64,000 nt of DNA from DASZVB01 sp035545855 (GCA_035545855.1 DASZXK010000045.1:23657-87656), one strand, 5' to 3'. Shown: positions 36,501-44,513, counted from the first letter of the stretch. Made by a program: numbers and translations. The notes: generated by a model not told the origin, from the letters alone.

Positions 36501-37199
36501 CAACGCGTGGAACAGCATCACTCCGAGGGCCCAGCAATCGGCGGCAGGTCCGACGGAGCGTCCCTCGAGCTGCTCCGGCGCCATGAACGAGCGGGTTCCG
36601 GCTCGACCGGCCTCGTCCCGGAGCCCCGTCGTCAGCCCGAAGTCGAGGAGCACCACTCGCCCCGCCCGGGTGACCAGGACGTTGTCGGGTTTCACGTCGC
36701 GATGGACGTGGCCGGCCCCGTGCAGCGCGTCCAGTGCGCGGGCGAGTTGCCGGAAGCCGCTCCGGAGCGCGCCCTCGTGGATCCGGCCACCGGCGGTGTC
36801 GGAGCCGGGATCCGGCGAAGGCCCCCGGTTCTCGTCGCACGCGTGGCCGCCCACGGTGGTTTCCGTGGCGTCCGGGCGGGGCGCGCGGCCGGGACGCGCG
36901 TGGGTGACGAGGTCCACTCCCTCGAGGAGCTCCATGGTGAAGAAGCAGGGCTCGCCCGGGACGGCGACGAGCTCGAAGAGGTCGACGAGGTTCTCGTGCC
37001 GGACGTCCTGGAGCCGCCGGAATTCGTTCTTGAGCGCGGCGTGCGAGGACGGATCGTCCGTGCGGACCGTCTTCAGGGCGACGAGCGCGCCGGTCGTCGT
37101 GTCTCGCGCTTCGTGGACGGCGCCCATGCCGCCCGTCCCGAGCGGACGGAGGAGCTCGAAGCGGCCCTCACCGAGCGTTCGACGCTCCGGGTTCGTCAT
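33531..37199 (-). CDS. Ser/Thr kinase fused to a large ATPase/TPR signalling module
   Basis: The 1222-aa protein starts with a full protein kinase (residues about 12-290: LGTGGMGAVHE, VALKTV, HRDVKPDNV, DFG, GTRSFMAPEQL). An AAA-type predictor ATPase follows, with Walker A GDSGVGKS near 331-338 and Walker B-like VVLSIDDLQWAD. From about 650 on the sequence is helical and TPR-like (RAADLYAAALRLGG). There is no membrane helix. The design is that of STAND-type kinase regulators common in Myxococcota. It begins 6 bases after the FHA sigma-54 activator on the same strand, so the two are one unit, and kinase phosphorylation read by the FHA domain is the natural inference. Confidence 0.92.
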   Translation of the reverse strand: MTNPERRTLGEGRFELLRPLGTGGMGAVHEARDTTTGALVALKTVRTDDPSSHAALKNEFRRLQDVRHENLVDLFELVAVPGEPCFFTMELLEGVDLVTHARPGRAPRPDATETTVGGHACDENRGPSPDPGSDTAGGRIHEGALRSGFRQLARALDALHGAGHVHRDVKPDNVLVTRAGRVVLLDFGLTTGLRDEAGRAGTRSFMAPEQLEGRSVGPAADCWALGVMLFHALTGSAPFEGPHADRRRAQGAIGTSLDAPGLPPDLVALCRALLAVDPEERPTARDVASRLGDVAPASEPTTAPFVGRAAERQAILGAYERSAREAVVSVVRGDSGVGKSALLAHLHERFRDREAALVLTGRCYERERGLYAAFDGPVDGLRRHLLGLSPGERRDVLDGPVGDAAAVFPLLARVPDFPERTPGPAPSDTERRARAFDAFRRLLGNVARTRRVVLSIDDLQWADADSRALLEDILSPPDAPNVFVLATERPLPGTTSPFDGFRRRPAVVRVVELGPLDAGESRELAASLLGPRADERAVSSLVRDASGHPLFLSVLSREGRSSLAPSSPSTSLDEAIGAMLARADDDARTLAETIAVAGAPLPEPVVRRATGLEATRFSLSERRLRVDHLSRRSGLGSANVEIYHDRVRKAVLGRLDGARTRLVHERLVRALEESGHSASDPIAFVRHLEGAGELRRAGECAAVAAEQAAAILAFDRAADLYAAALRLGGVPEERAAGARLSLARALANAGRGADAARAYLASAEDSPEERTERRWLAADLFLRSGYLDEGFRVLASVLAEIGESLPRHPAVTLALTVAARARARRRGRYVERAEGDVPPEALRVIDVHHGVSVALSLVDMLRGGLFQARAFALAARAGEPRRIARSSVMESVYEAAKGPPGLGRADALLRDAERISRAFDDPYLRAATGLGRGFHHYHSGAFTRSAEEFGRAAHAFSTTTTGTHHERSICRTFRLVVLKLSGALADLQSGFDEDLRDAERRGDRFTEAALRCHLNVVWLARDLPDEASRQIEETASFSLDRAPTHTQHWYGELARAELALYTSRAGAALPRLERFLRRGLVMPILRVRVQRAQATWLHGRLLLASLAAGRAGRERTLGRVERHVARLDAEGMLYARPWACLLAAGVAHARGDPSATRAALERAASLAIAAGQRQCVAAAELRLGALLGGEEGRSRADRAVAALRAENVADPRRIAELWAPGF

Positions 37200-37205
37200 G
37201 GCCGT

Positions 37206-38885
37206 TCACTCGCCGCGCTTCGCGGCGAGCCCGAGCTTCTCGATGCGCCGGATGAGGGCGCCGCGCGAGATGCCGAGGAGCGCAGCGGCCTTCCGTTGAC
37301 TGCCCGCGGAGGCTTCGAGGGCGCGCTCGATTCGCACCCGCTCGAGCGCGGAGATCTCCCCTCGAAGGCCGGACTCGTCGTCGATCGGCGGGGGAGCGCC
37401 GATCGCTCCGAAGGAGAGGTGCTCCGCGTCCACCGTGTTCGTCTCCGAGAGCACCGCGGCACGCTCCACCGCGTTCTTCAGCTCTCGCACGTTTCCCGGG
37501 AAGGAGTGTGCGCGGAGCCGAGCGACGGCTGCGGCGGAGAGGGTCTGCGCCGGCTCGCCGGGTTCCGCCACGCCGCGGAGGAAGTGCTCCGCCAGCGGAA
37601 GGAGGTCGTCCGGGCGGTCCCTGAGGGGCGGGACGATGACGGAGACGCCGTTCAGGCGGAAGTAGAGGTCTTCCCGGAAGAGCCCGCGCGTGATGCGCTC
37701 TTCCAGGTTCTCGTGCGTGGCGGCGACGATGCGGACGTCGACCGGGATGGGCGTGCGGCCGCCCACCCGGGTGATCTCCCGCGACTCGAACACTCTGAGG
37801 AGCTTCACCTGCGTCGCGAGCGGCATGTCGCCGATCTCGTCGAGGAAGAGCGTGCCGCCGGAAGCCGCTTCCAGGTGGCCAATCTTGGTGGTCAGCGCCC
37901 CCGTGAAGGCTCCGCGCTCGTGTCCGAAGAGCTCGCTCTCCACGAGCGACTCCGCGAGCGCCGCGGCGTTCAGCTTCACGAAGGGCCCGCTTCGGCGCTC
38001 CGAACACTCGTGGACCAGAGCGGCGCAGATCTCTTTCCCGACGCCGGTCTCGCCCAGGAGAAGCACGGGGAGGGAGCTCCGGGCGGCGCGCCGGAGGAGC
38101 CGGAGCACGCGGAGCATGGAGGCGTCCTGGCACACGACGCCGCTCGGAACGGGGAGGGAATGCGGCTCCGGTTCCGCCGCGCCGGGCAGCAGCGCTCGAA
38201 CGTCGGCCCCGTCCCGAGGGGCGCAGCGGAGCTCGACGCGCACCCGGGCGCCGCGCCGTTCCAGGCGTTCGCGGAGGCTGCCGGCGCGCTCTCCGGCTCG
38301 GTCGGGCGCGCAGTCGGAGAGGAGCACGGCGCACGTCGTCTCACCGAGCGTCGCCACGAGATCCTCCGGGCCGAGCCCGCCGGCGAGGAGCGTCTCCACG
38401 GCCCGAGCTCCGAGACCGGACGCGACCTCGTACCTCGCGACGGCGAACGGCGCCTCCCCGCGGCCGAGCCTCTCCTCGATGCACAGCGCGAGGAACTGCG
38501 CGTCGCAGGTCCGCTGGAGGCGCTGGGAGAGGGCGCGCTCTCGAAGGACGAGGAGCACGCCCCCGAGGTCGATGACGTCTCCCGGGGCCACGTCCGCCGC
38601 TGCTCCCCGGGCGATCGGGACGTCTCTCACGCGGACGCCGTTCGCGCTCCCGAGGTCCTCCACCCGTACGCGTGCTCCCACGTGGAGAACGGCGTGCTCG
38701 CGCGAGACGGAGCGGTGGTCGATCCGGACGTGCGCGGTCCGGCCCCGTCCGACCACGACGTCTCCTTCCGGGGGGAGCGCATGCGCGGCGACCTCGCCGT
38801 CCGCGACGACGAGGAGCGACAGGTGCCCGCCCGTGACCTCGTCGCGGATGCGTTCCGTCGGTTCCGTGTCCTCGGGCGAAGCCAT
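37206..38885 (-). CDS. FHA-domain sigma-54-dependent transcriptional activator (next to the cytolysin-like gene)
   Basis: The 559-aa protein has an N-terminal FHA domain (VVVGRGRTAHVRID, SREHAVLHV, GSANGVRV), a middle region of unknown fold, an AAA+ activation domain with GETGVGKE, intact GAFTGA and LFLDEIGDMP, and a Fis-type HTH (SQRKAAALLGISRGALIRRI). I prefer ATG 38885, as the bases between it and an upstream in-frame ATG at 38948 include an A/T-richer, non-coding-looking stretch. It lies 113 bases after the cytolysin-like gene and just before the kinase-ATPase. A matching sigma-54 promoter is found upstream of the cytolysin-like gene, making it the likely target. Confidence 0.92.
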   Translation of the reverse strand: MASPEDTEPTERIRDEVTGGHLSLLVVADGEVAAHALPPEGDVVVGRGRTAHVRIDHRSVSREHAVLHVGARVRVEDLGSANGVRVRDVPIARGAAADVAPGDVIDLGGVLLVLRERALSQRLQRTCDAQFLALCIEERLGRGEAPFAVARYEVASGLGARAVETLLAGGLGPEDLVATLGETTCAVLLSDCAPDRAGERAGSLRERLERRGARVRVELRCAPRDGADVRALLPGAAEPEPHSLPVPSGVVCQDASMLRVLRLLRRAARSSLPVLLLGETGVGKEICAALVHECSERRSGPFVKLNAAALAESLVESELFGHERGAFTGALTTKIGHLEAASGGTLFLDEIGDMPLATQVKLLRVFESREITRVGGRTPIPVDVRIVAATHENLEERITRGLFREDLYFRLNGVSVIVPPLRDRPDDLLPLAEHFLRGVAEPGEPAQTLSAAAVARLRAHSFPGNVRELKNAVERAAVLSETNTVDAEHLSFGAIGAPPPIDDESGLRGEISALERVRIERALEASAGSQRKAAALLGISRGALIRRIEKLGLAAKRGE

Positions 38886-38998
38886 GCGAAGCGAAGCCCC
38901 TAGAATAGAGGCCTCGCTCCGGGATGACACGGACGAAGCGTCCGCCATGCTCTAGGTCGACGATCGTGCCGGGTTTCGCTGGTTTTCCGGGCTCCGGG

Positions 38999-41221
38999 TC
39001 ACGGGACGTAGCGCCAGAGCTCGTCCCCGACGGTGATCGCCCAGAACTGTCCGTTCGACGTCGCCTCGATCTGCTCCAGGGTGCGGTTCGTCGGGGGCTT
39101 GATCGAGCTCTTCGTGTCCCAGGCGTCCGCCGTGGAGTCGTAGCGGGCGATCTCGCCCGTGTTCAGGAGCGCGAAGATGTTGTTCGCGTTCAGCACGCTG
39201 AGGCTCTGGACCTTGTTCATCTCGTCCGTGTTGTCGCTCAGGCGCGTGGTGACGCCGTTGGATCCGACCGCGTTCAGATCGTAGCTGCCGTACCAGTTGA
39301 TGAAGTAGTAGGCGTTTCCGGCCGCCGAGAAGAACGGCCCGTCTCCACGGACGTCGTTCTGGGCGTCGTCGATCGCGTACACCCAGTCGGAGCCCCAGTT
39401 CATCGTCCAGAAGTCGCGCTGGTTGTTCGAGTACGGCACGCCGAGGCCGATGACCCAGTTCGCCGAACCCGCGTCGATGGCGCCCATGGATGCCTGGTTC
39501 CAGACCGCGCCCGACCAGTGCGTGCTCCCCACCGGGCATCGGTAGATCTGCGCGTACGGGGACACGGGGTGGTCGTTGATGAAGTAGGCGTTGCCGTCGT
39601 CGTCGACCGTGACGTCCCGGAGCGGCGTGGTGTCCCACCCCGTGGCGTTCGGCATGATCTGGAAGCTCTCTCCCGCGAGCTGGTAGATGCCGTAGTTGCC
39701 CACCCCGTCCACGCCGATCGCCAGGACGGGCGAGTTGCCCGGATTCGTGGCGACGTCCTTGAAGTGAACGCCCGCGGGGCCGGGAACCTGGTACCAGCCC
39801 TGGATCGGGTCGCAGTCGGCGACCTCGAATTGCGTGGTGTCCCCGATGGCGGCTATCGGCCGGGTCCCGCTCAGCGCGTGCACCGTGTATCGAAGCGGCA
39901 CGGCGCTCAGGATGTCCGCGTCCGCGTAGAGCTCGGACCAGTTCCCGCTCTTGATGGCCGTCGTCACCTTCGCCTGGTCGCCGCCGACCGCCAGGACCTG
40001 GATGTCCAGGGACGAGAGGAAGTTCTTCTCCGCGATGTCGAGGTCCGCCTTCGCCGACCAGCTCGTGCCCGACGCCTGGAGGTGCGTCTCGAGCTCGGAC
40101 GCGCTCGAGACCTGGGTGGACGTGGCCGAGAAGATCACCATGCGCCCGTACGTGACGGAGCCGATGAATACCGGGGGATTCTGCGGCCCGAAGTAGCCGC
40201 TGTTCTCGGCCTTCGTGATGTCCGTCATCGTGAGCGTCGGCGAGAAGAAGTCACTCGGGTTCGCGAAGTCGTCCTGGGCGAAGGTGATGGTGTACATCTG
40301 CTGCATCAGCTTCATCACGACGGTGTACTTCTGCTCGGATTCCTGGTTCGTGAACTTGGACTCGAAGTTCGCCTTCGCGAAGAGCCCGTCGAACCCCGCG
40401 GCGAGCCCGAGGTCGTAGGACATCTCGTGGGTGGACTGCACGCTGTGCTGCTCGTAGGAGAGCTGCGCCGCGTACTGGCCCCCGGCGGCGGTCTCCGCGT
40501 TGTTCTGGAGCGTCGCGATGCCCTGCTGGATGTTGCTCACGTTCGGGTTCTCGACCTGAACGGTGGCTTGCTGGACGCCCGGGACGTTGATGGAGAGCGT
40601 GATGGGCGCCCGCGCGAGCGGGATCGGCTGGAGATTCCCGTGCTGGAACTGGTCTCCGACGAGCAAGATGCCCGGCTTCACGTACTCGGCGCCGCTGTCC
40701 AGGTTCAGGATCTCGTCGTGCTCGTCGACGACGTCGTGCGTGACGACGCTGCACTGAAACGGATTCGTGGTGGTCCCGTTCGAGAGATCGCGGAGCTCCG
40801 ACACCGCGGCGCTCGGCGTGTCGCTCGAGGGCGGCACCGTGCCCCACACGGCGAAGCCGTCCAGGTAGTCCTCGACGTCCGTCGGAAGCGAGCCGCTCGA
40901 ACCCCCGCTGCCCCCGCCGTCGGGGTTCTGGCCACCGCCATTGCCGGAACCGCCGCCCGCCGAGCCGCCGCTGCCCGCGCCGCCGCCGGCCGCGCCGCCG
41001 CCGCCCGCGCCGCCATTGTCCGAGCCGCCATTGCCCGTGCCGCCGTTGCCCGTGCCGGGCGTCGCTCCCGTGCCGGCGTCGCCGTTCGAGCTCGGGGCGG
41101 CTCGTTGCGCTCCGTCCGACGACGAGCACGCGGCGGACGTCGTCGCGACGACTGCGAAGATCAGGCTCCAGAGGACGGAGCGACGACCGTTCAATCCCAC
41201 GACCGAAGTGGACAGGTTCAA
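38999..41221 (-). CDS. cholesterol-dependent-cytolysin-like lipoprotein with a propeller-like domain in place of domain 4
   Basis: The 740-aa protein starts at a TTG (41221) with a strong AAGGGAGA site 5 bases before. It has a signal peptide with a loose lipobox (TSAAC, Cys32), a Gly/Asn-rich linker to about 110, then residues about 130-470 that match domains 1-3 of thiol-activated cytolysins: EYVKPGILLVGDQF (180-192), RAPITLSINVPG (204-215), VFIGSVTYGRMV (351-362), VLAVGGD (409-415). The TMH1 and TMH2 hairpin regions fall at about 267-316 and 374-415. The membrane-binding domain 4, with its undecapeptide ECTGLAWEWWR, is absent. Instead about 268 residues of repeats (DVTVDDDGNAYFI, QIEATSNGQFWAI) suggest a six-blade tectonin-like propeller. 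A pore-former with changed targeting is inferred. Lipid anchoring of such a protein is odd. Confidence 0.82.
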   Translation of the reverse strand: MNLSTSVVGLNGRRSVLWSLIFAVVATTSAACSSSDGAQRAAPSSNGDAGTGATPGTGNGGTGNGGSDNGGAGGGGAAGGGAGSGGSAGGGSGNGGGQNPDGGGSGGSSGSLPTDVEDYLDGFAVWGTVPPSSDTPSAAVSELRDLSNGTTTNPFQCSVVTHDVVDEHDEILNLDSGAEYVKPGILLVGDQFQHGNLQPIPLARAPITLSINVPGVQQATVQVENPNVSNIQQGIATLQNNAETAAGGQYAAQLSYEQHSVQSTHEMSYDLGLAAGFDGLFAKANFESKFTNQESEQKYTVVMKLMQQMYTITFAQDDFANPSDFFSPTLTMTDITKAENSGYFGPQNPPVFIGSVTYGRMVIFSATSTQVSSASELETHLQASGTSWSAKADLDIAEKNFLSSLDIQVLAVGGDQAKVTTAIKSGNWSELYADADILSAVPLRYTVHALSGTRPIAAIGDTTQFEVADCDPIQGWYQVPGPAGVHFKDVATNPGNSPVLAIGVDGVGNYGIYQLAGESFQIMPNATGWDTTPLRDVTVDDDGNAYFINDHPVSPYAQIYRCPVGSTHWSGAVWNQASMGAIDAGSANWVIGLGVPYSNNQRDFWTMNWGSDWVYAIDDAQNDVRGDGPFFSAAGNAYYFINWYGSYDLNAVGSNGVTTRLSDNTDEMNKVQSLSVLNANNIFALLNTGEIARYDSTADAWDTKSSIKPPTNRTLEQIEATSNGQFWAITVGDELWRYVP
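40892..41083 (-). repeat. Gly-rich linker-coding tract of the cytolysin-like gene
   Basis: Reiterated GGN/GGC codons encode a flexible Gly/Asn/Ser/Ala spacer of about 60 residues between the lipid-anchor position and the cytolysin part. Similar linkers occur in the VWA and esterase lipoproteins here. Confidence 0.7.
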
Positions 41222-41283
41222 GCGCGTCTCCCTTCACCGCGATGCGTGGAGCGGACGCTCCCGATCGGGTCGGGCTTCGCGAG

Positions 41284-41299
41284 AGCAAGTCCCGCGCCG
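41284..41299 (-). promoter_or_regulatory. sigma-54 (-24/-12) promoter of the cytolysin-like gene
   Basis: Read on the minus strand the site is CGGCGCGGGACTTGCT, against the consensus TGGCACGNNNNTTGCW. GG and GC are 12 bases apart as required; ten of twelve defined bases match. The expected start of transcription is about 41273, leaving a leader of about 52 bases before the TTG start. Confidence 0.6.
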
Positions 41300-41363
41300 T
41301 CCCGGGCTTCCGGACAGGCGCCGGGCATTTCAGGCTCTTTTCGAGCCAGGCGGCAGGGAGGGC

Positions 41364-41399
41364 GGATCGCTTTCGATCCACCCGGATCGCCGCCGATCC
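41364..41399. promoter_or_regulatory. tandem dyads, probable activator-binding sites
   Basis: GGATCG-CTTT-CGATCC (41364-41379) and GGATCG-CCGC-CGATCC (41384-41399) have identical arms and lie exactly 20 bp apart, two helical turns. They sit about 98 and 118 bases before the predicted sigma-54 start site, the usual distance for enhancer sites of Fis-type HTH activators. Confidence 0.6.
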
Positions 41400-41621
41400 A
41401 CTAGATGACCGATCGCCATGACGGAAGGGCGTCCACGGCGGATCGAGGCGCCTCGTGTCGCGGCGTACTCTGAGCTCGCCCCGGCGCATCGCCATTCATG
41501 TGGGGTGAGAATGCTCGATATTCCAGCTTGGAATACCGCTGTGCATCCCCCCCCTCCACACGTCGAGGTTTCCGAGGATGTCGCCGCGGGCGTGAGAACG
41601 CCCACCCGGATCGCGGCTGAT

Positions 41622-42536
41622 TCAGCCCTTGAACGTCGAGAGCCCGAAGTCGCCGAACGGCTCGTCGCGGTCGCGGACGGCTTGCTTGAAGCCCGCGTCG
41701 GTGGCGCGCGCGCGGAACGCATGGCCCTCCGGGGTGTGCCTCGCGATGCCGTCGAACACCGTGCCGACGAGCTGCGTCGTGTGGAGGCCCTGAGCCATCA
41801 AGGACTGGTTCAGGAGCAGCTTCATCATGACGAGCTGGTTCACGGGCATCCGGGCGATGCGCTCGAGGAGGATCTCGAAGCGCTCGTCGAGCTTCTCCGG
41901 CGGCGCCGACTCGATCGCGAGCCCCCAGGCGACGGCTTCCTTGCCCGACAAGCAGTCGCCGGTGAACAGCAGCCGCTTCGCCTTCTCGATGCCGAGCCGG
42001 TGCACCCAGATCGAAGTCGTCGGGGAGCCCCACACGCGGGCCGGCGGGTACCCGATCTTCGCGTCGTCCGCGATGACGAGGAGGTCCGAGCAGAGCGCCA
42101 TGTCCGTCCCGCCCGCGACGCAGAATCCGTGGACCTTGCACACGACGGGCTTGTCGCCGTGGAAGAGGCTCATGAAGCCGCGGACGTTCCGGCTCATCAT
42201 CGCGTAGTCGACCATCGGGTCCCACGCCGTGTCGGGGAGGTGGTTTCGCATGATGACGAGCGGATCCAGCGGCGAGCCGGGCGGACGCGAAGCGTCCCCT
42301 TCACCGCTCCGCTTGCCCTCCGCGCTCTCCACGAGGTCGTAGCCGCCGCAGAAACCGGTGCCGTTTCCGGAGAGCGCGATGACGTGCACCGACGGATCGA
42401 GGTTTGCCCGTTCGACGCAGGCGGACAGCTCCCGCGGGAGGTCCAGGGTGATGCCGTTGCCGCGCGCCGGTCGGTTCAGGGTGATGCGCGCGATCCGGCC
42501 CTCCACGGCGTAAGTCATCGTTTTCAGGGTTTCCAT
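41622..42536 (-). CDS. crotonase (enoyl-CoA hydratase/isomerase) family protein
   Basis: The 304-aa enzyme shows both oxyanion-hole segments of the crotonase fold, IALSGNGTGFCGGYDL and HGFCVAGGTDMALCSDL. The position usually held by a second catalytic Glu is not certain (RVWGSPTTSIW), so hydratase and isomerase activity cannot be told apart. ATG 42536 is preferred because GGAAAGGA lies 10 or so bases upstream; upstream in-frame ATGs at 42566 and 42596 would put the start inside the dyad region. It is divergent from the PaaX-like gene, which probably regulates it. Confidence 0.88.
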   Translation of the reverse strand: METLKTMTYAVEGRIARITLNRPARGNGITLDLPRELSACVERANLDPSVHVIALSGNGTGFCGGYDLVESAEGKRSGEGDASRPPGSPLDPLVIMRNHLPDTAWDPMVDYAMMSRNVRGFMSLFHGDKPVVCKVHGFCVAGGTDMALCSDLLVIADDAKIGYPPARVWGSPTTSIWVHRLGIEKAKRLLFTGDCLSGKEAVAWGLAIESAPPEKLDERFEILLERIARMPVNQLVMMKLLLNQSLMAQGLHTTQLVGTVFDGIARHTPEGHAFRARATDAGFKQAVRDRDEPFGDFGLSTFKG

Positions 42537-42558
42537 CGGGGTGACGTCCTTTCCATCC

Positions 42559-42644
42559 CCATTCATTACATTGGATTGACTGTTTATCAAATGCATGTCA
42601 CATTACGACCGTAGGCTGATTCATCAGACCGGTGTAATGAATGG
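42559..42644. promoter_or_regulatory. operator region of the PaaX-like regulator, with paired inverted repeats
   Basis: CCATTCATTACA at 42559-42570 is repeated exactly inverted at 42633-42644, the second copy covering the regulator's own ATG (42641). The second copy is part of a further dyad, ATTCAT (42619-42624) and ATGAAT (42637-42642), centred on ACCGGT. A TTGACT at 42575 could be a -35. The layout suggests looping or mutual control of both divergent genes by the regulator. Confidence 0.6.
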
Positions 42645-43471
42645 AACCGAACCCGCGGCAGCTCATCCTGAGGCTCCTCGTCAGCTCGGAAGGCGGAGCG
42701 GTCTCCGCGCGGGCTTGCGTCGCCGCGGGGGAGATCTTCGGCATCCGGGAGAACAGCGTCCGCGTCGCGCTCGTCCGTCTCGCCGCGGCGGGCAAGGTGG
42801 AGGCGACGGGGCGAGGGGAGTACCGCATCGGCCCGAACGCGGCGGACCTCGCGGAGGACATCCGCGAGTGGAGGAACGTCGAGTCGCGCGTTCGCCCCGA
42901 GTGGTCCGGGAGGTGGATCGGCGCCGCCACGAGCCAGCTCGCCCGGAGCGACAGGAACCTCGTCCGGCGGAGGGAGCGCGGCTTCGAGCTCCTCGGCTTC
43001 CGGGAGCTCGAGCCGAACCTCTTCGTTCGCCCGGATAACCTCGTCGGCGGCCCGGAGGCCGCCCGGGAGCGCCTCCGGAAGCTCGGGCTCGGGGAAGACG
43101 CCTGCGCGGTCTTCTCCGCCGGGGATTTCGACGAAGAGCGGGATGCGCGGGCGCGGACGCTCTGGAACGGCAAGAAGCTGACGAAGTCCTACGTCGAGCT
43201 CCGGAAGGCGCTCGAGGCGTGGCTCGAGCGCGCGCCGTCGCTCCACCCCATGAGCGCGGCGCGGGAATCCTTCGTGCTCGGGCACGACGCGATCCGCACG
43301 CTCGTGTTCGATCCGCTGCTCCCCGCGCCTCTCGTCGACGTGAAAGAGCGCCGCGCCTTCGTGGAGACGCTCATCCGGTACGACAAGGCCGGTCACAAGC
43401 TCTGGCGCCGTGTCCTCACGGCGCTGTCGTCCCAAGACGCGGATCGGCCTCGGCCGACCGTGAACCACTGA
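42641..43471 (+). CDS. PaaX-family transcriptional regulator
   Basis: The 276-aa protein has an N-terminal winged helix (PRQLILRLLVSSEGG, IRENSVRVALVRLAAAGKVE), then the PaaX-like core and C-terminal domain (GYDKAGHKLWRRVL-type ending; PLLPAPLVD). Family members repress phenylacetyl-CoA and related acyl-CoA pathways and release DNA on binding an acyl-CoA. Here the neighbours are a crotonase, a desaturase and an esterase, so an acyl-CoA or fatty-acid signal is plausible. It overlaps its own operator and is followed after 16 bases by the desaturase gene. Confidence 0.82.
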   Translation: MEPNPRQLILRLLVSSEGGAVSARACVAAGEIFGIRENSVRVALVRLAAAGKVEATGRGEYRIGPNAADLAEDIREWRNVESRVRPEWSGRWIGAATSQLARSDRNLVRRRERGFELLGFRELEPNLFVRPDNLVGGPEAARERLRKLGLGEDACAVFSAGDFDEERDARARTLWNGKKLTKSYVELRKALEAWLERAPSLHPMSAARESFVLGHDAIRTLVFDPLLPAPLVDVKERRAFVETLIRYDKAGHKLWRRVLTALSSQDADRPRPTVNH

Positions 43472-43487
43472 GACGCTGGAGGGTCCC

Positions 43488-44513
43488 GTGAGACGAGCCG
43501 CCCCCGAATCATCCACCCCGCCCGACATGCCCGCGGAGACGCGGAAGAAGCTCACGGAGATCTTCTCCCTGGACGAGATCCGGTGGCTGAATCAGCGCTC
43601 GGATCTCATGGGGTTCCTCGCCGTGGGTTTCACGTGGGCCGTCATCGCGGGAACGCTCGGGATGCTCGCCTGGGTGAGCACGCGGCCGCTCTGGATGGCG
43701 ATCCCCGCGTTCGTCGTGGGCCTCTCCGTGCTCGCCGGACGTCACCTCGGCCTCGCGATTCTCCATCACGAGGCCGCCCACCGGACGCTCTTCCGGACCC
43801 GCTGGCTGAACGACTTCGTGGGCGACTGGTTCTGCGCGCGCCCGACGTGGAACGATCTCCCGAAGTACCGGGCGAACCACTTCATCCATCACAGAAAGAC
43901 GAACCAGCCGGACGATCCGGACCTCTCCCTGGTGGAGCCCTTTCCGACGACGAGGGCGTCTCTCCGCCGGAAGCTGACGCGCGACGTCCTCGGTCTCACG
44001 GGCCTGAAGTACCTGTTCGGCCGCGTGATGATGGACGCGGAGGTTCTGAGGTGGACGGTGGCGAACGACATCGTGCGTCTGCCGCAGGAAGGGCGCACGC
44101 CGTGGAGCTACGTCGCCGCATTCGTCCGGAACTCGTGGGGCATGTTCCTCACGAACGCGCTCCTCTACGCGCTCTGTCGCATGAGCGGTCATGGGTGGCT
44201 CTACGGCATGTGGGTCCTCTCCTACGTGACGCCGTACCCGCTGTTCCTCCGCATCCGTTCCATGGCGGAGCACGCCGTGACGGACCGAGGACGGGACATG
44301 TTCACCAACACGCGGACGACTCGCGCCGGCTTCTTCGCTCGCGCGACGGTCGCGCCGGTGCGGGTGAACTTCCACATCGAACACCACGTGATGCCCGCGG
44401 CGCCGTATTTCCGGCTCCCGGCGATGCACCGCATGCTCGTCGAGCGCGGGGCCATCGCGCCGCCGCCGACGTACCGGGACGTCCTGAAGCTCGTGACGGA
44501 GAAGGTCGCATGA
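43488..44513 (+). CDS. membrane fatty acid desaturase
   Basis: The 341-aa protein has the three histidine boxes of membrane desaturases: HHEAAHR, HFIHHRKTN and HIEHHVMP, with about four membrane helices. The GTG start at 43488 has GGAGGG 4 bases upstream. It would introduce a double bond or a hydroxyl into a lipid acyl chain. Its stop overlaps the start of the esterase gene by four bases, and it follows the PaaX-like gene closely, so the three form an operon controlled from 42559-42644. Confidence 0.88.
   Translation: MRRAAPESSTPPDMPAETRKKLTEIFSLDEIRWLNQRSDLMGFLAVGFTWAVIAGTLGMLAWVSTRPLWMAIPAFVVGLSVLAGRHLGLAILHHEAAHRTLFRTRWLNDFVGDWFCARPTWNDLPKYRANHFIHHRKTNQPDDPDLSLVEPFPTTRASLRRKLTRDVLGLTGLKYLFGRVMMDAEVLRWTVANDIVRLPQEGRTPWSYVAAFVRNSWGMFLTNALLYALCRMSGHGWLYGMWVLSYVTPYPLFLRIRSMAEHAVTDRGRDMFTNTRTTRAGFFARATVAPVRVNFHIEHHVMPAAPYFRLPAMHRMLVERGAIAPPPTYRDVLKLVTEKVA

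Larger units (their letters stand above)
41222..41621. other. 400-base regulatory gap between the cytolysin-like gene and a crotonase gene
   Basis: The genes on both sides read leftwards, so this region serves the cytolysin-like gene. It holds a ribosome-binding site (41227-41234), a sigma-54-type promoter (41284-41299), two tandem dyads (41364-41399), and a further dyad ATTCCA-GCT-TGGAAT at 41520-41534. No coding frame is credible. Confidence 0.6.

Noticed and set aside
38886..38998. Second sigma-54 promoter before the FHA activator (GGCACG on the minus strand)
   Set aside because: Only the -24 half matches; there is no TTGC at the right spacing.
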